Source of the DNA: Longilinea sp035560795
GTDB lineage: Bacteria > Chloroflexota > Anaerolineae > Anaerolineales > Anaerolineaceae
DNA: 43,483 bases
Direction: 5' to 3'
Assembly: GCA_035560795.1 (NCBI GenBank)
Contig: DATMYV010000002.1
Span: forward strand, 1 to 43,483
Part shown: one piece after another, positions 1 to 7,243 of the stretch
Layout: each line of letters begins with the position of its first letter
Numbering within the stretch: the first letter of the stretch is position 1
Notes under the pieces: model-generated
The model's input: only the letters and a program-made list of their open reading frames with translations
Told to the model about the DNA's origin: nothing
Databases searched by the model: none
Position numbers and translations under genes: made by a program

Positions 1-3
1 ACC

Positions 4-21
4 TAAATCATATATGATTTA
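4..21. promoter_or_regulatory. 18-base perfect palindrome upstream of arfB
   Basis: TAAATCATATATGATTTA reads identically on both strands. It ends 29 bases before the arfB ATG and covers the place where a -35 element would lie for the TATACT at 39-44. It could be an operator for a dimeric regulator. It could also be the hairpin end of a gene lying left of the window, although no long T-run follows it. Confidence 0.45.
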
Positions 22-38
22 TTTGGTGATCGAACTGC

Positions 39-50
39 TATACTTAAAGA
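39..50 (+). promoter_or_regulatory. Candidate -10 element for a leaderless arfB
   Basis: TATACT at 39-44 matches five of six bases of the sigma-70 -10 consensus. A start 6-7 bases downstream would fall on or next to the ATG at 51. There is no Shine-Dalgarno sequence before that ATG, and an in-frame TAA lies at 45-47, so a leaderless transcript is the simplest reading. No good -35 is seen 16-18 bases upstream, where the palindrome lies instead. Confidence 0.35.
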
Positions 51-476
51 ATGATTGAGGTTACATCTTCAGTAAAAATCGATGATAGCGAGATCCAGCT
101 CGATTTCATCCGCGCATCTGGCCCTGGAGGCCAGAACGTAAATAAGGTCGCGACTTCAGTTCAACTCCGTTTTGACGTTCGCAATTCCCCCTCGTTGGAT
201 CCGGAAGTCAAGGAACGATTGATCAAGCTGGCTGGCAGTCGAGTGACGGATGATGGCATACTGATCATTGAGGCGAAAAGATACCGGACACAAGAACAAA
301 ACCGATTCGACGCCACCCAGCGTTTGATTACGTGGATACAGAAGGCGCTGGAGGTACCGAAAGTCAGGAGGGCAACCCGCCCAAGCCTCACAGCGAAGGC
401 GGCTCGGGTGGGTGACAAGAAAAAGCGTGGTGCGATCAAGCGGACACGTCGTTTTGATCCGGCGGAGTGGGAGTGA
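51..476 (+). CDS. arfB: ArfB-type peptidyl-tRNA hydrolase (ribosome rescue)
   Basis: The 141-residue protein has the release-factor domain III fold signature, with SGPGGQNVNKV at about residues 23-33; GGQ is the catalytic motif that hydrolyses peptidyl-tRNA. The conserved stretch GILIIEAKRYRTQEQNR and a Lys/Arg-rich C-terminal tail (KKKRGAIKRTRRFDP) follow. In ArfB/YaeJ the tail enters the empty mRNA channel of stalled ribosomes. Length and N-terminus match the family (about 140 residues), which supports the ATG at 51; an in-frame stop lies just upstream. Two decayed relatives follow at 528-896 and 5324-5556, making this the only copy able to perform catalysis. Confidence 0.93.
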   Translation: MIEVTSSVKIDDSEIQLDFIRASGPGGQNVNKVATSVQLRFDVRNSPSLDPEVKERLIKLAGSRVTDDGILIIEAKRYRTQEQNRFDATQRLITWIQKALEVPKVRRATRPSLTAKAARVGDKKKRGAIKRTRRFDPAEWE

Positions 477-527
477 CTTTTCTTTTCCTGCTTCTAGGGC
501 TGGGTTCTCGCAGGTAGCTAAAGGGAA

Positions 528-896
528 GCGAGAAGTGCACCGGCTGTCCTACAGGGTATGAACAAAGTGTCTACCGCCTGCCAGCTGCGCTGGGATGTGC
601 GCGCCACAATAGCCCTGCCGCCTGATATCAAAGAACGCCTGGGCAAGCTGGCTGGCAGCCGCATGACTGAAGATGGCATTCTGATCATTGAAGCCAAACG
701 ACACCGCACTCAGGAACAAAACCGCGACGACGCCATCGCGCGCCTGGTTGCGTTGGTGCAAAAAGCATTGGAAAAACCGAAGCTCCGCAAAAAGACGCGC
801 CCCAGTGTCACCTCTTCGGCCGCCAGGGTGGATGAGAAGAAACGGCGGGGGGTGATTAAACGCACGCGGCGGTATAAGCCGGAGGATTGGGAGTAA
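528..896 (+). pseudogene. Second arfB copy, GGQ end destroyed
   Basis: From the ATG at 558 an open frame gives 112 residues that align with arfB from NKV onward (KERLGKLAGSRMTEDGILII, then the basic tail RRGVIKRTRRYKPEDWE). Upstream in the same frame the relic reads ARSAPAVLQGMNKV, where intact ArfB has ASGPGGQNVNKV: the two glycines of GGQ are gone and a TAA at 519-521 closes the frame, so the N-terminal strand is missing too. Catalysis should be lost. The remaining frame is clean, so decay is recent, or the ribosome-binding tail is retained as a short protein. The start at 558 has no convincing ribosome-binding site. It is closer to the third copy than to the intact gene. Confidence 0.8.
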
Positions 897-950
897 CGTT
901 TTCTAAATCCGCTGTAGAATGAACTATCATCTAAATAAAGGTGGGGATTC

Positions 951-3900
951 ATGCATAATAAACGGTTAACCGTGGTTTTGATTTTATCGGTTCTTTTCTC
1001 ACTGCTAAATTCAGAACTTTCGAACGCGCAAGCTTCCCCAGATTCCCCTGACTGGCAGCTAACCGGTCAGGCAGGTGGCCCCACCCAGGGCATAGCCGTG
1101 CAGGGTAATTTCGCTTACATCGGCGTCGGGCCACGCTTAGTAGTGGTAGATATTTCCGACCCGGCCAACCCGCAACGGGTGGGGGAGTCAGCAGTGCTGG
1201 CTGATTTCGTCCGGAGCGTGGCAGTCAGTGGTACGTACGCTTTTGTGGCTGCTGGCGGGGCGGGGCTGTGCGTGGTTGATATCTCCTCACCCACCCATCC
1301 ACTTGAGGTAGGCGCCTGGGATTCTCCCGGGTATGCCGAGGGGGTGGCTGTTGCCGGAAGCACCGCCTACTTGGCCGATGGTCCAGGTGGCTTGTGGCTG
1401 GTAGATATCAGCGACCCCACCGGTCCATCTAAAATTGCCAGCGTCTTTGATATGAACTACGTTTACAACGTGGCTGTCAATGGGCGTTACGCCTATCTGG
1501 CTGCCGGCGGGGCTGGTCTACTGGTGGTGGATATCTCCAACCCGGCCTACCCGGTTGAGGTGAGCGGCTATGACACCCCGGGCAATGCGCACGCCTTGAC
1601 CGTCCTTAATAGCCGGGCTTATGTAGCCGATGAGTGCAGCGGATTGCAGATCATCAACGTGGCCGACCCACTGCATCCGGCTCTCCTGGGTGCTTTACAG
1701 GCCTACGGTTGGACCTTCGATGTAGCTGTCTCCGGCAGCAACGCTTACCTTGCCAACGCCTTTGGCGGGCTACGCATCCTGAATGTGCTGGACCCGACTC
1801 ACCCACTGGAAGTGGGCAGTCTTTCGTGGGCACAGGGCAACGGTACCGGGTTGGTGGTGGCCGGCAGCCGCATTTACTTAGCCGATCGCAAGAATGGTCT
1901 GCGGGTGATCAGCACTGCCGATCCGGCCCACCCCGCCCAGTCCGGCTTTTTTAGTCCATTCCAGTCCGCCCTCATGATGGTTATCGGCGGCGATTATGCC
2001 TATGTGGCTGCCGGTTACAACGGCGTGCGTATCCTGGATATCAAGGACCCGTCTCATCCGGTTGAGGCCGGCGCGTATCCCATTGATGGCATCGTCTACA
2101 CCCTGAAATTGGCAGGCAGCCGCCTGTATGCCGGCACATTTGGCGGTAGTCCGGCATGGGGTGCTTATGTGCTGGATATCAGCGATCCAACCAACCCGGT
2201 GCAACTCAGCTATGGTCAATGGTGCGGCGAATGTCACGGCATCGATGTGGTGGGAAACACCGCTTATTTCGATGACACCAACGGTGTTAGTATTGTAGAT
2301 TTCGCCGACCCGGCCCATCCCCAACTGCTCGGCAATACCAATGAGAACGCAATCACAGTCACTGTGAGCGGGCACCTGGCGTATGTAACCCAAGGTGCTC
2401 AACTCAAGATCTACGATGTCTCTGATCCCGCCCACATTACTGTCTTCGGAACTTATTCAGACCCGCTTGGTTTTCTCCGTCAAAACGTCGTGCTTACCGA
2501 GAACTATGCATATGTTAACGATTGGTGGGGAGTGCGCATCCTGAATGTGGCCGATCCCGCCCATCCGACCGCGGTGGCTTTCTACCCGACACCCCCGGAG
2601 ACGGAATGGCTGGCGGTGTCAGACGACCGCCTATATATCGCGGAGGGTTCTTACGGGGTGGAAGTGGTCGATGTGAGCAATCCGGCAGTTCCCGTGCGGT
2701 TGAGTGGTTTCGCCACCTTGGGTTCAGCCCGGACGGTTGCTGTCGCCGGCGGCAATTTGTTTGTCGCCAGCACTGAGGGTGGTTTACAGATTTATTCCCT
2801 GGCATCCCTGGCGGCGGCTCAGCCAGGTGTTGATGCTTCTGGACCCGCCCCGGCAGGCAGCTCGCCAGTAGCCCATTCGCCATCCACGCCGCAGCACCAG
2901 CAGAAACCACCAGCCATCACCCTGCCGCTCCTGGCTTCACCTGCAGCCCCTGACCGCGCAGCTACTACCTGCACCGTAACCAGCGCCGCTGACAGCGGTC
3001 TTGGCACACTACGGGAGTGCCTTTGGAATCAGGTCAACGGGGATGTGATCAACTTCTCACCGGTGGTGTTCCCACCTTCTGCCCCGGTGACTATTCAAGT
3101 CGGTCCGGAACGCCTGTCCTGGCTTGTCATGGGAAATATCACCCTGGATGCTTCCAACGCCGGGGTGATCCTGGACGGCACTGGTGTGACCGGGGCCTGG
3201 GATCCAGGTATCGGGATCGCATCTGACAATAATGTCGTGCGCGGCTTGCAAATCTACCATTTCCCCGGTATGGGCATTTCAGTGATGGGATATAACAACA
3301 TTATCGGCGGTAGCCGGCTGATCGGCAGCGGCCCCACGGGCCAGGGAAATGTGATTTCCTCCAACCGCATGGGGTTGACGATATCCGACCAGGGTAACCA
3401 GATTCTGGGTAACATCATTGGGCTTAAAGCCGATGGTATGCAGGCCTTCGGCAACCAAACTGACGGGATAAATATTTGGGGCAGCCAGAACGACATCATT
3501 GGTAGTCTGGAAGCAGGCAAAAACAACATAATCAGCGCGAACGGCGCCACCGGCATCACGCTTTGCGGCTATGTCGACGAAGGTATCCAGATCCTCGGCA
3601 ACTATATTGGTACCGACATCAGCGGGACCCTCGATCGGGGCAATACGGACATCGGGGTTTACCTAGAGTGTGGGGCTTATAACAATCTGGTGCACAGCAA
3701 CCTGGTGAGTGCCAACCATGGCGCAGGTGTTGTCATCTCAGATATCGCCTCAGATTTCAACGTGATCACCGGAAACCGTATTGGCGTCACCGGGGATGGT
3801 GCCCAGACATTGCCTAACGCGGGCGTGGGAATTATGACTTTATGGGGTGCTTACACCCGGATTGGGGGGACAGCCCCAGGTGATGGCAACCAGGTCGGGA

Positions 3901-5198
3901 CTGGTACTGTGGAGGTAAATGTCATTTTCGGTTCCGAAACAATGGTACAGGGAAATAAGGTGGGATTGAATGCCGCCGGTACGGCCGTGCTGCCCAATGC
4001 GGGGAGCATTGTCCTCGATGGCTCAAGCCGAACCATCCTGGGCGGAGCCACTCCTGCTGAGGCCAATTACGTCACAACGGTGGGAAATTTCAGCCTGAAT
4101 ATACACTCTGTCAACAACGCCATACTCGGTAATTTCTTTGGACTGGCGGTCGACGGTACCAGCCCGCTGGCTGGCGCCGGTTTCCAGATTTTGAGCCAGC
4201 ACAGCGGAAATCTCATTCAAAACAATCACATTGTTAATGCTGGCAGCGCCGGTATCTGGTTAGACCGTGCACAGGCCAATACCATCAGGCGCAATTCTAT
4301 CTATGCCAATCCATTCAAGGGGATATTCCTGGATAACGGAGCCAATAACAATCTGTCCGCTCCCAGCTTCTCCTTGAGCGTTGCCAATGGCAGCGGCACA
4401 ACTTGTCCCGGTTGTATGGTGGAATTGTTCCTTGATGCGGGCAATCAAGGCCGCTTCTACTTAGACAGCGTCACTGCGAATAGCAGCGGCAGCTTTACGT
4501 TCCCTGCTTACTGCCCACTGCCATACCCCAACCTCACTGCCACCGCCACCAACTCGCTGGGAGACACCTCGGAATTTTCGGCGCCTCAGGTCGTACCCTG
4601 GAATTGCAGCAGCAACCCAGCGCCGGCGTTGTTTTCGATAAATCCCACAAGCGTGAATGAGCAGGATCCAACCACAGTGCTTACTTTAATTGGCTCCGGT
4701 TTCTTCCCAGGCTCCGTTGTTCAACTCAATGGCAATACGTTATTAACCCATTATGTGGACAGTAACCATTTATTTGCTGTTCTCCCATTGGGCCAGATCG
4801 GAATCTCAGGGGATACCAGCATTACTGTGTTCAATTCAACCCCCGACGGTGGGACTTCGAATGCAGTGACCCTCACGATCGTTCCAGTCAACCCCGTACC
4901 GATCCTTGCCTTTTTAATCCCATCATCGGCCACGGCTGGTGATGCGGCCTTTACCCTGACGGTCAGCGGAGGAAGTTTCATCAACGGATCGGTGGTCAGG
5001 TGGAATGGTATAGACCGCACAACGATGTATGTTTCTACTACGCAATTAACCGCATCTATCACCGCAGCGGACATTGCCTCGGCTGGTACAATTCCGGTCA
5101 CGGTTTTCAACCCGGCCACTGGTGGCGGGATATCCAACTCGATTCCCTTCACTATTCTGGCCCATTCCAGGATATACATGCCATTAATAAGAAAATGA
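951..5198 (+). CDS. Large secreted LVIVD / beta-helix / IPT mosaic protein
   Basis: 1415 residues. A Sec signal peptide (about 1-27, hydrophobic LTVVLILSVLFSLL) precedes about fourteen LVIVD repeats of roughly 40 residues (to about 620), each with an L-x-VVDISDP-like strand; fourteen would fit two seven-bladed propellers. A Pro/Ser/Gln linker (about 625-670) leads into a CSLREC-like entry (TCTVTSAADSGLGTLREC, from about 672) and a right-handed beta-helix with repeated GN-I-G turns (to about 1130). A beta-sandwich region and two IPT/TIG domains (from about 1228 and 1321) follow. The protein ends IYMPLIRK. The start is supported by AAGGTGG before the ATG. Such proteins are extracellular; a binding or surface-structural role is likely, and no enzyme active site is recognised. 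It lies between two decayed arfB copies. Confidence 0.85.
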   Translation: MHNKRLTVVLILSVLFSLLNSELSNAQASPDSPDWQLTGQAGGPTQGIAVQGNFAYIGVGPRLVVVDISDPANPQRVGESAVLADFVRSVAVSGTYAFVAAGGAGLCVVDISSPTHPLEVGAWDSPGYAEGVAVAGSTAYLADGPGGLWLVDISDPTGPSKIASVFDMNYVYNVAVNGRYAYLAAGGAGLLVVDISNPAYPVEVSGYDTPGNAHALTVLNSRAYVADECSGLQIINVADPLHPALLGALQAYGWTFDVAVSGSNAYLANAFGGLRILNVLDPTHPLEVGSLSWAQGNGTGLVVAGSRIYLADRKNGLRVISTADPAHPAQSGFFSPFQSALMMVIGGDYAYVAAGYNGVRILDIKDPSHPVEAGAYPIDGIVYTLKLAGSRLYAGTFGGSPAWGAYVLDISDPTNPVQLSYGQWCGECHGIDVVGNTAYFDDTNGVSIVDFADPAHPQLLGNTNENAITVTVSGHLAYVTQGAQLKIYDVSDPAHITVFGTYSDPLGFLRQNVVLTENYAYVNDWWGVRILNVADPAHPTAVAFYPTPPETEWLAVSDDRLYIAEGSYGVEVVDVSNPAVPVRLSGFATLGSARTVAVAGGNLFVASTEGGLQIYSLASLAAAQPGVDASGPAPAGSSPVAHSPSTPQHQQKPPAITLPLLASPAAPDRAATTCTVTSAADSGLGTLRECLWNQVNGDVINFSPVVFPPSAPVTIQVGPERLSWLVMGNITLDASNAGVILDGTGVTGAWDPGIGIASDNNVVRGLQIYHFPGMGISVMGYNNIIGGSRLIGSGPTGQGNVISSNRMGLTISDQGNQILGNIIGLKADGMQAFGNQTDGINIWGSQNDIIGSLEAGKNNIISANGATGITLCGYVDEGIQILGNYIGTDISGTLDRGNTDIGVYLECGAYNNLVHSNLVSANHGAGVVISDIASDFNVITGNRIGVTGDGAQTLPNAGVGIMTLWGAYTRIGGTAPGDGNQVGTGTVEVNVIFGSETMVQGNKVGLNAAGTAVLPNAGSIVLDGSSRTILGGATPAEANYVTTVGNFSLNIHSVNNAILGNFFGLAVDGTSPLAGAGFQILSQHSGNLIQNNHIVNAGSAGIWLDRAQANTIRRNSIYANPFKGIFLDNGANNNLSAPSFSLSVANGSGTTCPGCMVELFLDAGNQGRFYLDSVTANSSGSFTFPAYCPLPYPNLTATATNSLGDTSEFSAPQVVPWNCSSNPAPALFSINPTSVNEQDPTTVLTLIGSGFFPGSVVQLNGNTLLTHYVDSNHLFAVLPLGQIGISGDTSITVFNSTPDGGTSNAVTLTIVPVNPVPILAFLIPSSATAGDAAFTLTVSGGSFINGSVVRWNGIDRTTMYVSTTQLTASITAADIASAGTIPVTVFNPATGGGISNSIPFTILAHSRIYMPLIRK

Positions 5199-5232
5199 AA
5201 GTAGAGTGCTAGACTCGATCTGTATCAGAAAT

Positions 5233-5272
5233 ATAAGCAATTGTCTTACTCCATGATGTAAGTGAGGCTTAT
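5233..5272 (+). terminator. Candidate stem-loop after the LVIVD gene
   Basis: ATAAGC (5233-5238) pairs with GCTTAT (5267-5272) and, inside it, CTTAC (5245-5249) pairs with GTAAG (5258-5262). Only a short T-run follows. A second, 14-base inverted repeat, ATTGGT-TG-ACCAAT, lies at 5278-5291. Together they could end transcription of the large upstream gene, but neither is a textbook intrinsic terminator. Confidence 0.35.
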
Positions 5273-5323
5273 TTCAGATTGGTTGACCAATGCGAAAGTG
5301 TAAAAGCTTTCTTACTAAGTTAT

Positions 5324-5556
5324 AACAAGGTCCCTACCGACACCAGCTGCGCTCGAATGTGCTCATCAAAGTAGCCCAGTATTCTGGTTAATAGGAGCGC
5401 CTGGTTGCACTGGTGCAAAAGGCATTGGAAAAACCAAAGATCTGTAACAAGACCCGCCCCAGCGTCACCGCCTCGGCTGCCAGGGTGGACGAAAAGAAAC
5501 GGCACGCCGCCGTCAAGCGCACGCGCCGCTATAATCCAAGTGATTGGGAAGACTGA
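5324..5556 (+). pseudogene. Third arfB copy, internally deleted remnant
   Basis: AACAAGGTCCCTACCGACAC aligns with the NKV-STAC codons of the copy at 558. After about 45 bases the middle of the gene is missing. Homology resumes at about 5396 and continues in one open frame to TGA at 5554-5556: RLVALVQKALEKPK, then KTRPSVTASAARVDEKKR and a tail ending KRTRRYNPSDWED. Stops and an indel break the 5' part and there is no GGQ. Base for base it is closer to the second copy than to the intact arfB. It converges on the polyphosphate kinase gene, with only 10 bases between the stops. Confidence 0.82.
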
Positions 5557-5566
5557 CTGCTCCTCT

Positions 5567-6580
5567 TTAGTCTTTATCCTCGATCTTTTCTTCTGGCAGG
5601 TAAATCAGAGGGACAAAGGTCTGGTCAGTGATGGGCGGGCGTACATAACCCTGGTCGGCCTGGCGCGGCGGCAGCACAATGGGTTCTGGCGTCAAATCTT
5701 CATACGGGATCAGGCTAAGCAGGTGCCGGATGCAATTCAGGCGGGCGCACATTTTTTGATCAGCGTTCACCACATACCAGGGCGCTTGTTTGATATCGGT
5801 GTGGGCAAACATCTCGTCCTTGGCTTTGGAATATTCCACCCAACGCGACCGCGATTGCAGATCCATCGGGCTGAGTTTCCAGCGTTTGGTCGGGTCGTTG
5901 ATACGCGCCTGGAACCGCCGCTCCTGTTCCTTATCGCTCACCGAGAACCAGTACTTGATCAGGATGACACCAGAGCGCACCAGCATGCGCTCGAATTCGG
6001 GCACCGAGCGCAGGAATTCGCGGTATTCATCGTCGGTGCAAAAGCCCATCACCCGTTCCACGCCGGCGCGGTTATACCAGCTCCGGTCGAAAAGGACGAT
6101 TTCGCCGGCAGCGGGCAAATGCGCCGCATAGCGCTGAAAATACCACTGCGTCTTTTCGCGTTCGGTGGGCGTTGGCAGCGCCGCAACGCGGCAAACGCGA
6201 GGGTTCAGGCTTTCGGTGATGCGCTTGATGGTACCGCCCTTCCCGGCTGCGTCGCGTCCTTCGAAAATCACCACCACTTTCAAACCCTTGGCGCGCACCC
6301 ATTCCTGCAGCTTCACCAATTCAACTTGTAAATGGGCCAGTTCTTTATCGTAGGATTTCTTGGAAACGTGGATTTGCTCCTCAGGCGCCACAGGGGTGCT
6401 CATGTGCACAGCCATCGGTATGGTCTCCACAGCAGGTTGTACTTGTACGGTCACCTGTGACTGCCCGCCCTTTACCATTTTGGCAGCCATTGTTCCTTTT
6501 TCGACCTTCGCCACCTTTTCAACCTTGGCATGTTTTCCATTCGAATGAGTCTTGTGTCCGTTCTTTTCCTTTTTGGACAT
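5567..6580 (-). CDS. ppk2: Polyphosphate kinase 2 (class I PPK2)
   Basis: 337 residues from the ATG at 6580, which has GGGAGG placed 5 bases upstream; longer readings of the frame lack support. PPK2 enzymes move phosphate between polyphosphate and nucleoside diphosphates in the cytoplasm. The Walker A loop is FEGRDAAGKGG (about 106-116), the Walker B region is VLFDRSWYNRAGVERV (about 162-177), and an Arg/Lys-rich lid follows (INDPTKRWKLSPMD). The C-terminal part with PPRQADQGYVRPP is typical of the class I single-domain form. The first 65 residues are Lys-rich and low in complexity (MSKKEKNGHK, KVEKVAKVEKG), longer than usual, and may be a disordered, polyphosphate-attracting tail. The direction of the reaction in the cell cannot be told from sequence. 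Confidence 0.92.
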   Translation of the reverse strand: MSKKEKNGHKTHSNGKHAKVEKVAKVEKGTMAAKMVKGGQSQVTVQVQPAVETIPMAVHMSTPVAPEEQIHVSKKSYDKELAHLQVELVKLQEWVRAKGLKVVVIFEGRDAAGKGGTIKRITESLNPRVCRVAALPTPTEREKTQWYFQRYAAHLPAAGEIVLFDRSWYNRAGVERVMGFCTDDEYREFLRSVPEFERMLVRSGVILIKYWFSVSDKEQERRFQARINDPTKRWKLSPMDLQSRSRWVEYSKAKDEMFAHTDIKQAPWYVVNADQKMCARLNCIRHLLSLIPYEDLTPEPIVLPPRQADQGYVRPPITDQTFVPLIYLPEEKIEDKD

Positions 6581-6626
6581 ATTCCCTCCCGACGCTATTC
6601 TTGTTTCGAAAACCGGGTTAAAATCT

Positions 6627-6655
6627 TTGATGTAAACAATGCTTAATAATATTAT
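6627..6655 (+). promoter_or_regulatory. Candidate promoter for the zinc-ribbon gene
   Basis: TTGATG (6627-6632), a 17-base spacer and TATTAT (6650-6655) fit a sigma-70 promoter with four and five of six matches. The predicted start, about 6662, is only 3 bases before the TTG at 6665 and beyond the AGGA at 6656-6659. So either the message is nearly leaderless or transcription starts further upstream. On the other strand TATAAT occupies nearly the same bases (6651-6656) and could serve ppk2. Confidence 0.33.
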
Positions 6656-6664
6656 AGGAAGCTT

Positions 6665-7243
6665 TTGGATAAACGGCACAACCGATTCCAGTGGAGAATC
6701 CATTGCTTCAGAAAACGGATTGGTGCGCATTTGCCCACCCAATTGATAACCCTGAATTGTCCCAATTGCGGCGGAATTCTCCAGGCTGCAGGACAGGATA
6801 CCTATACATGCTCTTATTGCGGTGCCACTCACCGGCTAAGCGATCATCCTGATTGGTTGCAGAGGCTGCAGGAGAATATTGATCAGTTGAATTCCGATCT
6901 GAAAAACCTGCAAACAACCAGCTGTCTGACCGCCTCGGCGCAAGCGTTGCCCGGACTTCTGGCTGAAATGGGGCAGATTTCGCAAGCTCTCCAGGCACGC
7001 GGGCGGGCCGTCTTCATCAGCCTGCTGGTGTTCGGATTGGGTTACTTTCTTAACCGTTGGCTTATTTTCACCCCCGATTCAGGCTGGATTCGCTATCTAC
7101 CGGTTGCCGTGATGGTGCTGGGCGGGCTGGGATTTCTCTACACCCTGACCCGCACCATATTGCTGATACAGCAACGGAACCAGGTCAATCAGCAAATCGA
7201 ACAATGCCGTGAAGCCATGCGCAACCTGAGGGTAAAAGCTTGA
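6665..7243 (+). CDS. Zinc-ribbon membrane protein
   Basis: 192 residues. A CPNCGG ... CSYCGA pair (about residues 32-54) forms a zinc ribbon. A Gln/Leu-rich stretch likely to be coiled coil (about 60-100) and two hydrophobic segments (about 113-133, and 142-165 with LPVAVMVLGGLGFLY) follow. A short basic, helical C-terminus ends the protein. Members of this loose class are membrane-bound proteins of unknown function. The start is uncertain: the TTG at 6665 has AGGA 5 bases upstream, but a TTG at 6743, just before the zinc ribbon, would also give a complete domain. The stop overlaps the next gene by four bases, which suggests translational coupling. Confidence 0.7.
   Translation: MDKRHNRFQWRIHCFRKRIGAHLPTQLITLNCPNCGGILQAAGQDTYTCSYCGATHRLSDHPDWLQRLQENIDQLNSDLKNLQTTSCLTASAQALPGLLAEMGQISQALQARGRAVFISLLVFGLGYFLNRWLIFTPDSGWIRYLPVAVMVLGGLGFLYTLTRTILLIQQRNQVNQQIEQCREAMRNLRVKA

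Noticed and set aside
5405..6331. 308-residue + strand frame opposite ppk2
   Set aside because: It is antisense to a conserved kinase core, its composition is irregular (many His, Arg and Phe) and it begins inside the arfB remnant.
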